This document shows, piece by piece, positions 6,581 to 13,132 of a stretch of 13,678 bases of DNA. The notes beneath the pieces are model-generated. The model was not told the DNA's origin. It searched no databases and was given only the letters and a program-made list of their open reading frames with translations. Position numbers and translations under genes: made by a program. Source of the DNA: DASSKF01 sp035690725 (GTDB lineage: Bacteria > Actinomycetota > Actinomycetes > Actinomycetales > Dermatophilaceae); the NCBI GenBank assembly GCA_035690725.1, contig DASSKF010000242.1, positions 1 to 13,678 of the forward strand. Reading direction: 5' to 3'. Position 1 is the first letter of the stretch, and each line of letters starts with the position of its first letter.

Positions 6581-6651
6581 GACCGGACACGGCTTGCGCG
6601 AGCGCACTCGGGCGAAACGCCCGAGTGCCCTCGCGCAAGCCGTGTCCGGTC
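6581..6651. terminator. Long hairpin with 34-bp arms after serS
   Basis: Left arm 6581-6614, loop AAA (6615-6617), right arm 6618-6651. The 34-bp arms are complementary except for one position (6603 against 6629). It begins 10 bases after the serS stop and has no T-rich tail. Actinobacterial intrinsic terminators often lack a U-tract, so termination is the likely role, but the stem is far longer than termination requires. Confidence 0.75.
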
Positions 6652-6714
6652 GGGGCTTCGGCGCCTCTCCACGCATGCGGGGAACCGTTCCGGCCGGGCG
6701 CGCGTCCCACCGGC

Positions 6715-7431
6715 ATGAACCGAGGTGCCGCTGCCGCCGTCGTGGTGGCGCTCGCTGCCGTGGTCACGTCCTGCGCCGCGAGCGGAGGCGAGGACGGCGG
6801 TGGTGGCGGGCAGGCTGCCGCGTCCTGTGCGGCGCTGATGGACTTCCGCGGCGTGCGCTACGCCGGCTACGGCGGCACCACGCGGACCCCGGTTGCCGGG
6901 AAGCGGCTCGGCACCGGCACGCTCCCGCCCTGCAACGACACCGGCGAGAACGGCCGGAACGGGCCGACCGAGCCGGCGACCCCGGTGACGGTCCGGGCGA
7001 TCGCCGGCGTCGACCCGGGGACGGCCGTGCTCACCGGCGGCGACCAGCTGTGGGTCCGGCGCTCGATGGTGGACGCCGGACGCCCGTCCGCCGTCGACCT
7101 CATCCGCACGGCCCGACGCCCGGTCCCGTGCACCCTCCCGGCACCGACCACGATCACCGGCACCTGGACCGGTATGACGTCCCCGCACCCGGCGCGCGCG
7201 GACGGTGACGTCCGGACCCCGTTCACCGTGGAGCTGCGGACCGGCGACCGCGCCGTCGTCCCGACGGGGTGGGCAGCCGTCCAGCTGCGGGCGAGGGCGG
7301 CCGACGGTGCTCCGGCCCCCTCGAAGGAGCAGGTCCGGCAGCTGCTGTGGCACGACCACCCGAGCGCCTTCGGCCTGCACTGCGACGGGGACCGCTTCGT
7401 CCTGGACCACCTCAGCGGCGTGCAGCGCTGA
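6715..7431 (+). CDS. Putative lipoprotein of unknown function
   Basis: The protein has 238 residues. The N-terminus has one Arg, a hydrophobic run, and a lipobox VTSC with the acceptor Cys at residue 20, so it should be lipid-anchored on the outer face of the membrane. A Gly/Glu/Asp-rich linker follows (about 24-35), then a secreted region with several cysteines, including SCAAL near 39-43 and PPCND near 76. The segment CAALMDFRGVRYAGYGG resembles lipoproteins I recall as DUF6281; I treat that only as a hint. No catalytic motif is visible. The ATG at 6715 is the start that places the signal peptide first; the open frame extending upstream to 6460 crosses the serS end and the hairpin. No clear ribosome binding site or promoter is seen. 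It lies before a sensor-kinase gene and might act with it, but that is only positional. Confidence 0.72.
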   Translation: MNRGAAAAVVVALAAVVTSCAASGGEDGGGGGQAAASCAALMDFRGVRYAGYGGTTRTPVAGKRLGTGTLPPCNDTGENGRNGPTEPATPVTVRAIAGVDPGTAVLTGGDQLWVRRSMVDAGRPSAVDLIRTARRPVPCTLPAPTTITGTWTGMTSPHPARADGDVRTPFTVELRTGDRAVVPTGWAAVQLRARAADGAPAPSKEQVRQLLWHDHPSAFGLHCDGDRFVLDHLSGVQR

Positions 7432-7452
7432 CGTGCTCGGAGCGCCGGGGCA

Positions 7453-7472
7453 CCTCCCACTCGCGGGGGAGG
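7453..7472. terminator. Weak terminator-like hairpin after the lipoprotein gene
   Basis: CCTCCC (7453-7458) and GGGAGG (7467-7472) form a 6-bp stem with an 8-base loop, starting 21 bases after the lipoprotein stop. There is no T-tract. In GC-rich DNA a stem this short can occur by chance. Confidence 0.3.
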
Positions 7473-7506
7473 CCCACAGGGGGACGACCTGACGGGCGGA
7501 GCCGCT

Positions 7507-7512
7507 TAGGCT
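7507..7512 (+). promoter_or_regulatory. -10 element of a leaderless promoter for the two-component operon
   Basis: TAGGCT followed by 7 bases and the GTG at 7520. No good -35 at the right distance. Confidence 0.5.
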
Positions 7513-7519
7513 GGGGCCC

Positions 7520-8929
7520 GTGCGCAGTGGGGTACCGGCGAGGGCGGAGGCGTTCTTCGCCCTCGACGACGACTGGGTGCGGCGGCCCGGTCGGACGGCC
7601 CTGCGCAACGACGCGGTCATCGCGGTGGCGTTCGTCGCGTTCACCCTGCTGAGCCTGGAGCTGGTCCGCAGCCTCGGCGGGCTCGACGAGACGCACGTGT
7701 CGGTCCCGGTGATCTACCTGGTCCTCGCGCTCGGCTGCCTCCCGATCGTCCTGCGGCGGCGGTGGCCGCTCACGGTGGCGGTGCTCGGATCGCTGCACTT
7801 CCTGGCCATCGGCCTCACGATGCCCGCGGTGATGAGCCAGCTGCCGAGCCAGGCGCTCTACTTCTACCTATTGTTCAGCGCGGTCGCGTGGGCGCGGGAC
7901 CGCCGGCAGATGCTGCTCGTCATGGCCGGCGTGCTCCTGCTGATGTTCGGCTGGCTGACCTGGCAGTTCGCGGTCGGGAGCGGCGTGGAGGGGATCCTCG
8001 AGTCGCTGCGCGGTGAGCCCGAGCCGCACGGCCTGTTCTCCCCGGTCGTGGCGGGCGTCGCCTACACCTTCCTCATCAACGTCGTCTACTTCGGTGGCGC
8101 CGTCCTCGGCGGGCAGGTCGCCTGGCGCGGTGCTCGCCAGCGCGCCAGCCTGGCCGACCAGGCCGCCACGATCGCCCAGCAGACCGACGAGCTGCGCGAG
8201 CACGCCGTGGTCGAGGAACGGCTGCGGATCGCCCGTGAGCTGCACGACGTCGTCGCCCACCACGTGTCCGTCATGGGCGTGCAGGCTGCCGCCGCGAGGC
8301 GCGTGCTCGCGAAGGACCGCGAGGCGGCGGAGGGCGCGCTCGCCGAAGTCGAGGAGTCGGCCCGCCAGGCGGTCGGCGAGATGCGCTCCCTGCTGGGCAC
8401 CCTGCGCCGGGACGGCCAGCCGAGCTCCGGCACGAGCCGCGCCCCCGAGCCGGGGCTCGGTGACCTCCCGGGGCTGGTCGAGCAGTTCGACAGTGCCGCG
8501 CTGCGCGTGTCCTGGTCCTGCGTCGAGGACCCACCGGGCGCCGTGCACGAGGTGGCGGCCCCGATCGGCCTGTCGCTCTACCGCACGGTCCAGGAGGCCC
8601 TGGCCAACGTCCGCCGCCACTCCACGGCCACCAGCGCCGGCGTCGTGCTGCGGGTGCAGTCCGAGCCCGTACCCGGGACGGCGCCGTATGCCGAGGTGGA
8701 GGTCCTCGACGACGGTCGCCCGCGCGGCCACACCAGCGGGACGGGACTCGGGCTGCTCGGCATGCGCGAGCGGGTCACCCACCTCGGTGGCAGCAGCGAG
8801 ATCGGTCCACGCCTGACCGGCGGCTTCCGGGTCCGGGTCCGCCTGCCCCTCGACGGCCTCTCGGCCGGCAGCGGCCGGCTGGAGGACAGCCGCCGGGGCA
8901 GCGCCGGCCACCCGGCGGGGGTCGTGTGA
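7520..8929 (+). CDS. NarL-type sensor histidine kinase (HisKA_3)
   Basis: This 469-residue membrane sensor kinase autophosphorylates on His and passes phosphate to the regulator encoded next. The N-terminal half has about six hydrophobic segments (roughly 33-50, 61-79, 84-103, 112-124, 130-150 and 176-200) with only short loops, so it probably senses a signal within or at the membrane. A short coiled coil (205-232) leads to the dimerisation box LRIARELHDVVAHHVSVMG, with the phospho-acceptor His at 242. The ATPase domain has the N-box LYRTVQEALANVRRHS (353-368) and G-boxes DDG (397-399) and GTGLGLLGM (407-415). A CGGCATAC octamer (minus orientation) falls in the loop at Y390-A391. The GTG start is 7 bases after TAGGCT. 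The last four bases overlap the regulator gene (GTGA). Its ligand is unknown; the ABC exporter downstream suggests a membrane-active compound. Confidence 0.93.
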   Translation: MRSGVPARAEAFFALDDDWVRRPGRTALRNDAVIAVAFVAFTLLSLELVRSLGGLDETHVSVPVIYLVLALGCLPIVLRRRWPLTVAVLGSLHFLAIGLTMPAVMSQLPSQALYFYLLFSAVAWARDRRQMLLVMAGVLLLMFGWLTWQFAVGSGVEGILESLRGEPEPHGLFSPVVAGVAYTFLINVVYFGGAVLGGQVAWRGARQRASLADQAATIAQQTDELREHAVVEERLRIARELHDVVAHHVSVMGVQAAAARRVLAKDREAAEGALAEVEESARQAVGEMRSLLGTLRRDGQPSSGTSRAPEPGLGDLPGLVEQFDSAALRVSWSCVEDPPGAVHEVAAPIGLSLYRTVQEALANVRRHSTATSAGVVLRVQSEPVPGTAPYAEVEVLDDGRPRGHTSGTGLGLLGMRERVTHLGGSSEIGPRLTGGFRVRVRLPLDGLSAGSGRLEDSRRGSAGHPAGVV

Positions 8930-9645
8930 GCGCGCAGGGGGAGCAGCTGCGCGTGGTGGTCGCCGACGACCAGCAGCTGGTGCGCTCGGGATTCGCGCTG
9001 ATGCTCTCGGTGGAGGACGGCATCGAGGTGGTCGGCGAGGCCTCGGACGGGCGGCAGGCGGTCGAGGTGATCCGCCGGCTGCGTCCGGACGTCGCGCTGA
9101 TGGACGTGCAGATGCCGGTGCTCGACGGCATCGAGGCCACCCGGGAGATCGTGGCGCAGGACCTCGCCAAGGTCATCATCCTCACCACCTTCGACCGGGA
9201 CGACTACGTCTTCGACGGGCTGCAGGCGGGCGCCAGCGGCTTCCTGCTCAAGAACGCCGGCCCCGAGCGGCTCGTCGAGGCGGTGCGGGCGGTCGGGCTG
9301 GGCCACGCCCTGCTCGCCCCCGAGGTCACCCGCCGCGTCATCGCCCAGATGACCCCTGCCGTGGCGAGTGAGGCGTGTGGCGACCGGCAGTCCGAGGCAA
9401 GCACACGGCATACCGGAGCGCACCGGCACGAGGCGGAGCTGGCGCGCCTGACGCCCCGCGAGCGGGAGGTGCTGACCCTGCTCGCGCGCGGCCTGAGCAA
9501 CGCCGAGATCGCGGGCGAGCTGTTCCTCGGTGAGGCGACGGTCAAGACCCACGTGTCGAACTGCCTCACCAAGCTCGGTCTGCGGGACCGGGTGCGGGCG
9601 GTCGTCTTCGCCTACGAGGCCGGGCTCATCCTCCCGGGGGAGTAG
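8926..9645 (+). CDS. NarL/LuxR-family response regulator
   Basis: This 239-residue transcription regulator is the partner of the kinase, whose gene it overlaps by 4 bases. The receiver domain (about 8-125) has the acidic pair D14-D15, the phospho-acceptor D60 in ALMDVQMP, T87/T88, and K109 in FLLKNA. The C-terminal DNA-binding domain is a LuxR-type helix-turn-helix: LTPREREVLTLLARGLSNAEIAGELFLGEATVKTHVSN, about 170-210. The linker between them (about 143-168) is unusually long and rich in polar residues; it contains a CGGCATAC octamer read as R-H-T. Genes of this type usually control an adjacent transporter, so the ABC exporter 202 bases downstream is the natural target. No binding site can be named from one window. 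Confidence 0.94.
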   Translation: MSAQGEQLRVVVADDQQLVRSGFALMLSVEDGIEVVGEASDGRQAVEVIRRLRPDVALMDVQMPVLDGIEATREIVAQDLAKVIILTTFDRDDYVFDGLQAGASGFLLKNAGPERLVEAVRAVGLGHALLAPEVTRRVIAQMTPAVASEACGDRQSEASTRHTGAHRHEAELARLTPREREVLTLLARGLSNAEIAGELFLGEATVKTHVSNCLTKLGLRDRVRAVVFAYEAGLILPGE

Positions 9646-9847
9646 CGCCACCTCACCACTCGCCGGCAGACCGGATGCTCCTGTCGGCTCCCCCTCGCGG
9701 CCGATCCGAGAGCCACCACCGCGCGCCTAGCGTGTCTCCCGACAACGCGAACCTCGGGACTCTCCGCGCAACCTCGGGAGTTTCCGGGCGCAAAGTACCG
9801 AGGTTGCGCGGAGAGTCCCGAGATCGGCGAGAGTGAGGAGGAACGTG
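9646..9847 (+). promoter_or_regulatory. Leader region of the ABC-exporter operon
   Basis: These 202 bases between the regulator and the ATPase gene hold a large hairpin (9753-9822) and then an ideal ribosome binding site, AGGAGG at 9836-9841, 6 bases before the ATG. A TAGCGT at 9728-9733 could be a -10 element, but no -35 accompanies it. If transcription starts near 9740, the hairpin lies in the 5' leader, ending 13 bases before the ribosome binding site. Confidence 0.45.
9753..9822. repeat. Perfect 25-bp inverted repeat upstream of the ABC operon
   Basis: Arms 9753-9777 and 9798-9822 are perfectly complementary and separated by a 20-base loop. The left side is also a direct repeat: ACCTCGGGA occurs at 9751-9759 and again at 9771-9779, each followed by a T/C-rich stretch and a GCGCAA-like end, so the loop is a diverged second copy of the arm. 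It may act as a terminator for the regulator gene, a leader structure for the exporter genes, or a genomic repeat. Confidence 0.8.
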
Positions 9848-10729
9848 ATGTTCGAGGTAGACGAGCTGTCCAGGAGTTTCGGGGACCACCTGGCGGTCGA
9901 CCACGTGACGTTCACGGTCCCGGCCGGCGGGCTCACCGGGTTCGTCGGCGGCAACGGCGCCGGCAAGACCACGACGATGCGGATGATGATGGGCATCCTC
10001 GAACCGGACTCGGGGCAGGTGCGCTGGCGGGGGGCGCCCGCCACGCGGCGGGTGCAACGCGACTTCGGCTACCTGCCCGAGGAGCGCGGGCTCTACCCGA
10101 AGCAGAAGGTGCTCGACCAGCTGGTCTACCTCGGTCGGCTGCACGGCATGAGTGCCCGCGCGGCGAAGCAGGCGGCGCAGCGCTACCTCGACCGCTTCGG
10201 TCTGGCCGGGCGCGCCGGCGACAAGCTGGAGTCGCTGTCGCTGGGCAACCAGCAGCGGGTGCAGGTCGCGGCGGCGGTGCTCAACACGCCGGTCGCGCTG
10301 GTGCTCGACGAGCCGTTCTCCGGGCTCGACCCGGAGGCGGTCGACGCGATGGCCGACCTGCTGCGCGAGGAGGCGGCACGTGGCGTGCCGGTGCTGTTCT
10401 CCTCCCACCAGCTCGACCTGGTCGACCAGCTCTGCGACCGGCTGGTGATCCTGCGCAGCGGCCGGGTCGTCGCCGCCGGCAGCTCGGCCGAGCTGCGCCG
10501 GCGCGGCCGGCTGCTGCACCGGCTGGTCCTCGGCGGCGACGCCGGCTGGGTCCGGGGGATGGGCGGTGTGCAGGTGGTGGACGTGGACGGCCCGGTGGCC
10601 CTGCTCGAGCTGCTCGAGGCGGATGCCGCCGACCGGCTGCTCACCGAGGCGCTGCGCCGGGGCACGGTGCGCGAGCTGGCCGAGCAACGGCCGTCCCTGG
10701 CCGAGATCTACCGGGAGGTGACAGCGTGA
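9848..10729 (+). CDS. ABC transporter ATP-binding protein (YhaQ/NatA-like)
   Basis: The 293-residue ATPase subunit powers the membrane subunit encoded next. Walker A is GGNGAGKT (34-41), the ABC signature is LSLGNQQ (130-136), Walker B is ALVLDE (150-155), and the switch His is H187 in SSHQLD. GYLPEERGLYPKQKVLDQLVYLGRLHGM (from residue 74) is typical of the YhaQ/NatA branch of ABC-2 exporters. The C-terminal ~80 residues look like the DUF4162 tail found in that group. The ATG at 9848 has AGGAGG 6 bases upstream; a start five codons earlier would swallow that site. The stop overlaps the permease start by 4 bases (GTGA). Related pairs export sodium, antibiotics or other toxic compounds; the substrate here is unknown. 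Confidence 0.95.
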   Translation: MFEVDELSRSFGDHLAVDHVTFTVPAGGLTGFVGGNGAGKTTTMRMMMGILEPDSGQVRWRGAPATRRVQRDFGYLPEERGLYPKQKVLDQLVYLGRLHGMSARAAKQAAQRYLDRFGLAGRAGDKLESLSLGNQQRVQVAAAVLNTPVALVLDEPFSGLDPEAVDAMADLLREEAARGVPVLFSSHQLDLVDQLCDRLVILRSGRVVAAGSSAELRRRGRLLHRLVLGGDAGWVRGMGGVQVVDVDGPVALLELLEADAADRLLTEALRRGTVRELAEQRPSLAEIYREVTA

Positions 10730-11961
10730 GCACGGAGCTGGAAACCCGCTCGAGGCAAGCGGATCCGATCCGCGAGGGCGACGGCGGCGAACCGCGGGAG
10801 GCCCCGTGGGTCGTGGTGCTCGGCCGCGAGGTGATGGTCAAGCTCACCGACAAGACGTTCATCGGCTCGACCGTGGCGACCGTGGTGCTGCTGGGTGTCG
10901 TCCTCGGCATCCAGGCCTTCGTGGCCAGCCGGTCCGACACCGTGTCGCTCGCGGTGGCCGGCGCCCAGGGTCGCACGGTCGCCCAGCAGGTCGACGCCAC
11001 AGCGCGGGACCGCGGCGAGGACCTGCGGATCGACGTCCACCGCGTCGGCAGCGCGAGCGCGGTCGAGGACCAGGTGTCGTCCGGGGACGCCGACGCCGGC
11101 CTGGTCCATGACGACCGCGGATGGCGGCTGCTCGGCCAGAACGAGCAGGACCAGGTGCTCGCCGCCCATGTCCGTGACGTGGTCCAGCACCGGGTGCTGC
11201 AGGACGCCGCGGACCGGGCCGGGACCACGGTCGCGGACCTGACGGCCGGCTCGGACGTGCGCTACGAGCTGCTCGACGTGGACGCCGACAGGGCCGGCTT
11301 CGCCAAGGCCGTCGGCTTCGTTCTCGCGATGCTGTTCTACATGGCCGCCATCGGGTTCGGGATGATGATCGCCAGCAGCGTCGTGGAGGAGAAGCAGTCG
11401 CGCGTGGTCGAGATCCTCGTCACGGCGATCCCGGTGCGCCAGCTGCTGTTCGGCAAGGTCATCGGCAACACCCTGCTCGCGCTCGGGCAGATGGCGCTGT
11501 TCGTGGGGATCGGCCTGGTCGGGATCACCTTCACCGACTACGCGAGCTTCCTCACCGCCGTCTCGGGGCCGGTGGTCTGGTTCGTCGCGTTCTTCATCGC
11601 CGGGTTCGTCGCCCTCGCGTGCGTCTGGGCGGTGGCCGGCTCACTGGCCACCCGCAACGAGGACCTGCAGGGCACGACGACACCGCTGACGATGGGTCTG
11701 GTGCTGGCCCTCTTCGCGGGCATCTTCCTGGAGGGCACCTGGCAGGTGGTGGCGTCCTACGTCCCGGTGGTCTCGACGATCGCGATGCCGATGCGGCTGC
11801 TGACCGGGTCCGCGCAGTGGTGGGAGCCGGTGCTGTCGCTGCTCCTCACCGCCGGGTTCGCGGCGGTCACGGTGACCGTCGGTGAGCGTCTCTACCGCCG
11901 GTCCCTGCTGCACACCTCGGGCCGGATGAGCTACCGGCAGGCCCTGCGCGCCACCGACTGA
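10726..11961 (+). CDS. ABC-2 type permease (YhaP/NatB-like)
   Basis: This 411-residue membrane subunit of the exporter has the usual ABC-2 layout. A cytoplasmic N-terminus carries the helix LGREVMVKLTDKTF; membrane helix 1 is at about 46-66, followed by a large extracytoplasmic domain (about 67-190). Five more helices lie at about 195-220, 240-267, 285-306, 320-336 and 365-389. The segment SSVVEEKQSRVVEILVTAIPVRQLLFGKVIGN, after helix 2, is the coupling region that contacts the ATPase and is characteristic of the YhaP/NatB group. The first 28 residues are hydrophilic and low in complexity. The GTG start overlaps the ATPase stop, so the two are translationally coupled. A compact 6-bp hairpin (11963-11977) follows directly after the stop and may end the transcript. 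Confidence 0.94.
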   Translation: MSTELETRSRQADPIREGDGGEPREAPWVVVLGREVMVKLTDKTFIGSTVATVVLLGVVLGIQAFVASRSDTVSLAVAGAQGRTVAQQVDATARDRGEDLRIDVHRVGSASAVEDQVSSGDADAGLVHDDRGWRLLGQNEQDQVLAAHVRDVVQHRVLQDAADRAGTTVADLTAGSDVRYELLDVDADRAGFAKAVGFVLAMLFYMAAIGFGMMIASSVVEEKQSRVVEILVTAIPVRQLLFGKVIGNTLLALGQMALFVGIGLVGITFTDYASFLTAVSGPVVWFVAFFIAGFVALACVWAVAGSLATRNEDLQGTTTPLTMGLVLALFAGIFLEGTWQVVASYVPVVSTIAMPMRLLTGSAQWWEPVLSLLLTAGFAAVTVTVGERLYRRSLLHTSGRMSYRQALRATD

Positions 11962-11962
11962 G

Positions 11963-11977
11963 CGCCGCCCAGCGGCG
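11963..11977. terminator. Short hairpin after the ABC permease gene
   Basis: CGCCGC, loop CCA, GCGGCG. It begins two bases after the stop codon and merges with a 10-bp palindrome GCGACGTCGC (11975-11984). There is no T-tract, so it is a weak terminator candidate. Confidence 0.3.
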
Positions 11978-12008
11978 ACGTCGCAGGAGCCGCGAGTCAG
12001 CTCTCACA

Positions 12009-12014
12009 TAGGGT
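12009..12014 (+). promoter_or_regulatory. -10 element of a leaderless promoter for the HAD gene
   Basis: TAGGGT followed by 6 bases and the GTG at 12021. No clear -35. Confidence 0.5.
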
Positions 12015-12020
12015 TCCCCC

Positions 12021-12884
12021 GTGGACCCACAGACCGAGGAGAGCGCCGTGGCGGCCGTGCCGGAGGCGCGCGAGGCGACCGGCACGGCATACAGCTCGAT
12101 GCTGGTGGCGCTCGACGTGGACGGGACCACGATCCACCACGACGGCAGCATGTCCCCGCGCGTGCGGGACGCGGTGCGGGCGGTCGCACGCTCGGGCCAC
12201 CACGTCGTCATCGCCACCGGTCGCTCGGTGATCGCGACGCTGCCGGTCATCGAGGAGCTCGGCCTCACCCACGGGTATGCCGTGTGCTCCAACGGCGCGA
12301 TCACGCTGCGGTTGGACAGCTCGCTGCCGGAGGGCTACGAGCTCCTCGAGACCGTGACGTTCGACCCGGCGCCGGCGCTGAACCTGCTGCGCGGCTCCTG
12401 GCCGGACGCCGTCGTGGCGGTCGAGGAGGTCGGCGTCGGCTTCAAGCTGAGCGCGCCGTTCCCGGACGGGGAGCTGGTGGGACAGCTGCGGGTGGTGCCG
12501 TGGGAGGAGCTGGTGTCGGCGCCCGCCACCCGGGTGACCTTCCGCAGCCCGAGCGGGACCAGCGAGGACTTCCTCGAGCTGGTCGAGCGGATCGGCCTGC
12601 ACGGGGTGAACTACGCGGTCGGCTTCACCGCCTGGCTCGACATCAACCCCGAGGGCGTGTCCAAGGGCACGGCGCTGGAGCAGGTGCGGCGGCGGATCGG
12701 CGTCGACCCGTCGTCCACCGTGGCCGTCGGCGACCAGCGCAACGACCTCGAGATGCTGCGCTGGGCCGCCCGCGGCGTCGCGATGGGACAGGCGCCGGTC
12801 GAGGTGCAGGACGTCGCGGACGAGGTCACCCTGGACGTCGACGAGGACGGGTTGGTGCCGGTGCTGCGCTCGCTGCTGTTCTGA
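12021..12884 (+). CDS. Cof-type HAD-superfamily phosphatase
   Basis: This 287-residue hydrolase of the HAD superfamily, Cof subfamily (type IIB cap), probably removes phosphate from small metabolites; the substrate is not predictable. Motif I is ALDVDGTT with nucleophile D32 and acid/base D34. Motif II is the Thr in VIATGRS (about 63-69). Motif III is the Lys in GVSKGTALEQV, and motif IV is AVGDQRNDLEML near 235-245. The cap domain lies between motifs II and III. The GTG at 12021 was chosen because TAGGGT lies 6 bases upstream; it gives a 26-residue polar tail before the HAD core, and in-frame GTG codons further in are possible alternatives. Two CGGCATAC octamers occur, one in that tail and one at Y-A in the sequence GYAVCSNGA. 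HAD genes of this type commonly sit near serS in actinomycetes. Confidence 0.93.
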   Translation: MDPQTEESAVAAVPEAREATGTAYSSMLVALDVDGTTIHHDGSMSPRVRDAVRAVARSGHHVVIATGRSVIATLPVIEELGLTHGYAVCSNGAITLRLDSSLPEGYELLETVTFDPAPALNLLRGSWPDAVVAVEEVGVGFKLSAPFPDGELVGQLRVVPWEELVSAPATRVTFRSPSGTSEDFLELVERIGLHGVNYAVGFTAWLDINPEGVSKGTALEQVRRRIGVDPSSTVAVGDQRNDLEMLRWAARGVAMGQAPVEVQDVADEVTLDVDEDGLVPVLRSLLF

Positions 12885-12905
12885 ACGTTGTGCTCGTTTC
12901 AACCC

Positions 12906-12964
12906 GCTTTGCTCGGTTCAGGCCGCTTCCCGCGTCGCGGGAAGCGGCCTGAACCGAGCAAAGC
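12906..12964. terminator. Perfect 28-bp hairpin after the HAD gene
   Basis: Left arm 12906-12933, loop GTC, right arm 12937-12964. All 28 pairs match. It begins 22 bases after the stop codon of the HAD gene and lacks a T-tract. It probably ends that transcript and shields it from the symporter promoters downstream. Confidence 0.75.
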
Positions 12965-12986
12965 CGTCTCGCGCGGGCAACGGTGT

Positions 12987-13015
12987 TTGACCTGAGTGGC
13001 GTCGCCTCGTACGGT
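12987..13015 (+). promoter_or_regulatory. Upstream promoter for the MFS symporter or a leader RNA
   Basis: TTGACC (12987-12992) and TACGGT (13010-13015) are separated by exactly 17 bases, a near-consensus housekeeping promoter. No gene starts within the next 250 bases, so its transcript would carry a leader of about 260 bases before the symporter ATG, or be a small RNA. Confidence 0.5.
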
Positions 13016-13110
13016 CGGGAACTCGTTGGGGGCGGACCGGTCGCCCGCGCACGGTGGTGCGGCACGGCATACGCGCTGCGCGGGGGCTAGGCACCTCTCG
13101 GCGGAGTGTG

Positions 13111-13132
13111 TACGCTGACGGATTGTCGACAA
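13111..13132 (+). promoter_or_regulatory. Second promoter with overlapping TTGTCGACAA operator
   Basis: TACGCT (13111-13116) could be a -10 element. Just downstream, over the expected start site, lies the perfect 10-bp palindrome TTGTCGACAA (13123-13132). Palindromes of the TTGTnnACAA type are typical operators of GntR-family repressors, which often control acid or sugar transporters. No -35 is obvious. Confidence 0.4.

Larger units (their letters stand above)
1256..13072. repeat. Ten dispersed copies of the octamer CGGCATAC
   Basis: Plus-orientation copies: 1256-1263, 2329-2336, 3213-3220, 9406-9413, 12085-12092 and 13065-13072. Minus-orientation copies (GTATGCCG on the plus strand): 2110-2117, 6049-6056, 8686-8693 and 12275-12282. 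Seven of ten continue with a C (CGGCATACC). Eight lie in genes, read variously as P-A-Y, S-A-Y, T-A-Y, R-Y-A, P-Y-A, G-Y-A, G-M-P and R-H-T; two are non-coding. Confidence 0.8.

Noticed and set aside
6460..6714. N-terminal extension of the lipoprotein frame
   Set aside because: It crosses the end of serS and the hairpin, and would place the signal peptide and lipobox inside the protein.
6581..12964. Three long hairpins as terminal repeats of one mobile element
   Set aside because: Their arms are unrelated in sequence, no target-site duplications are apparent, and no transposase is encoded between them.
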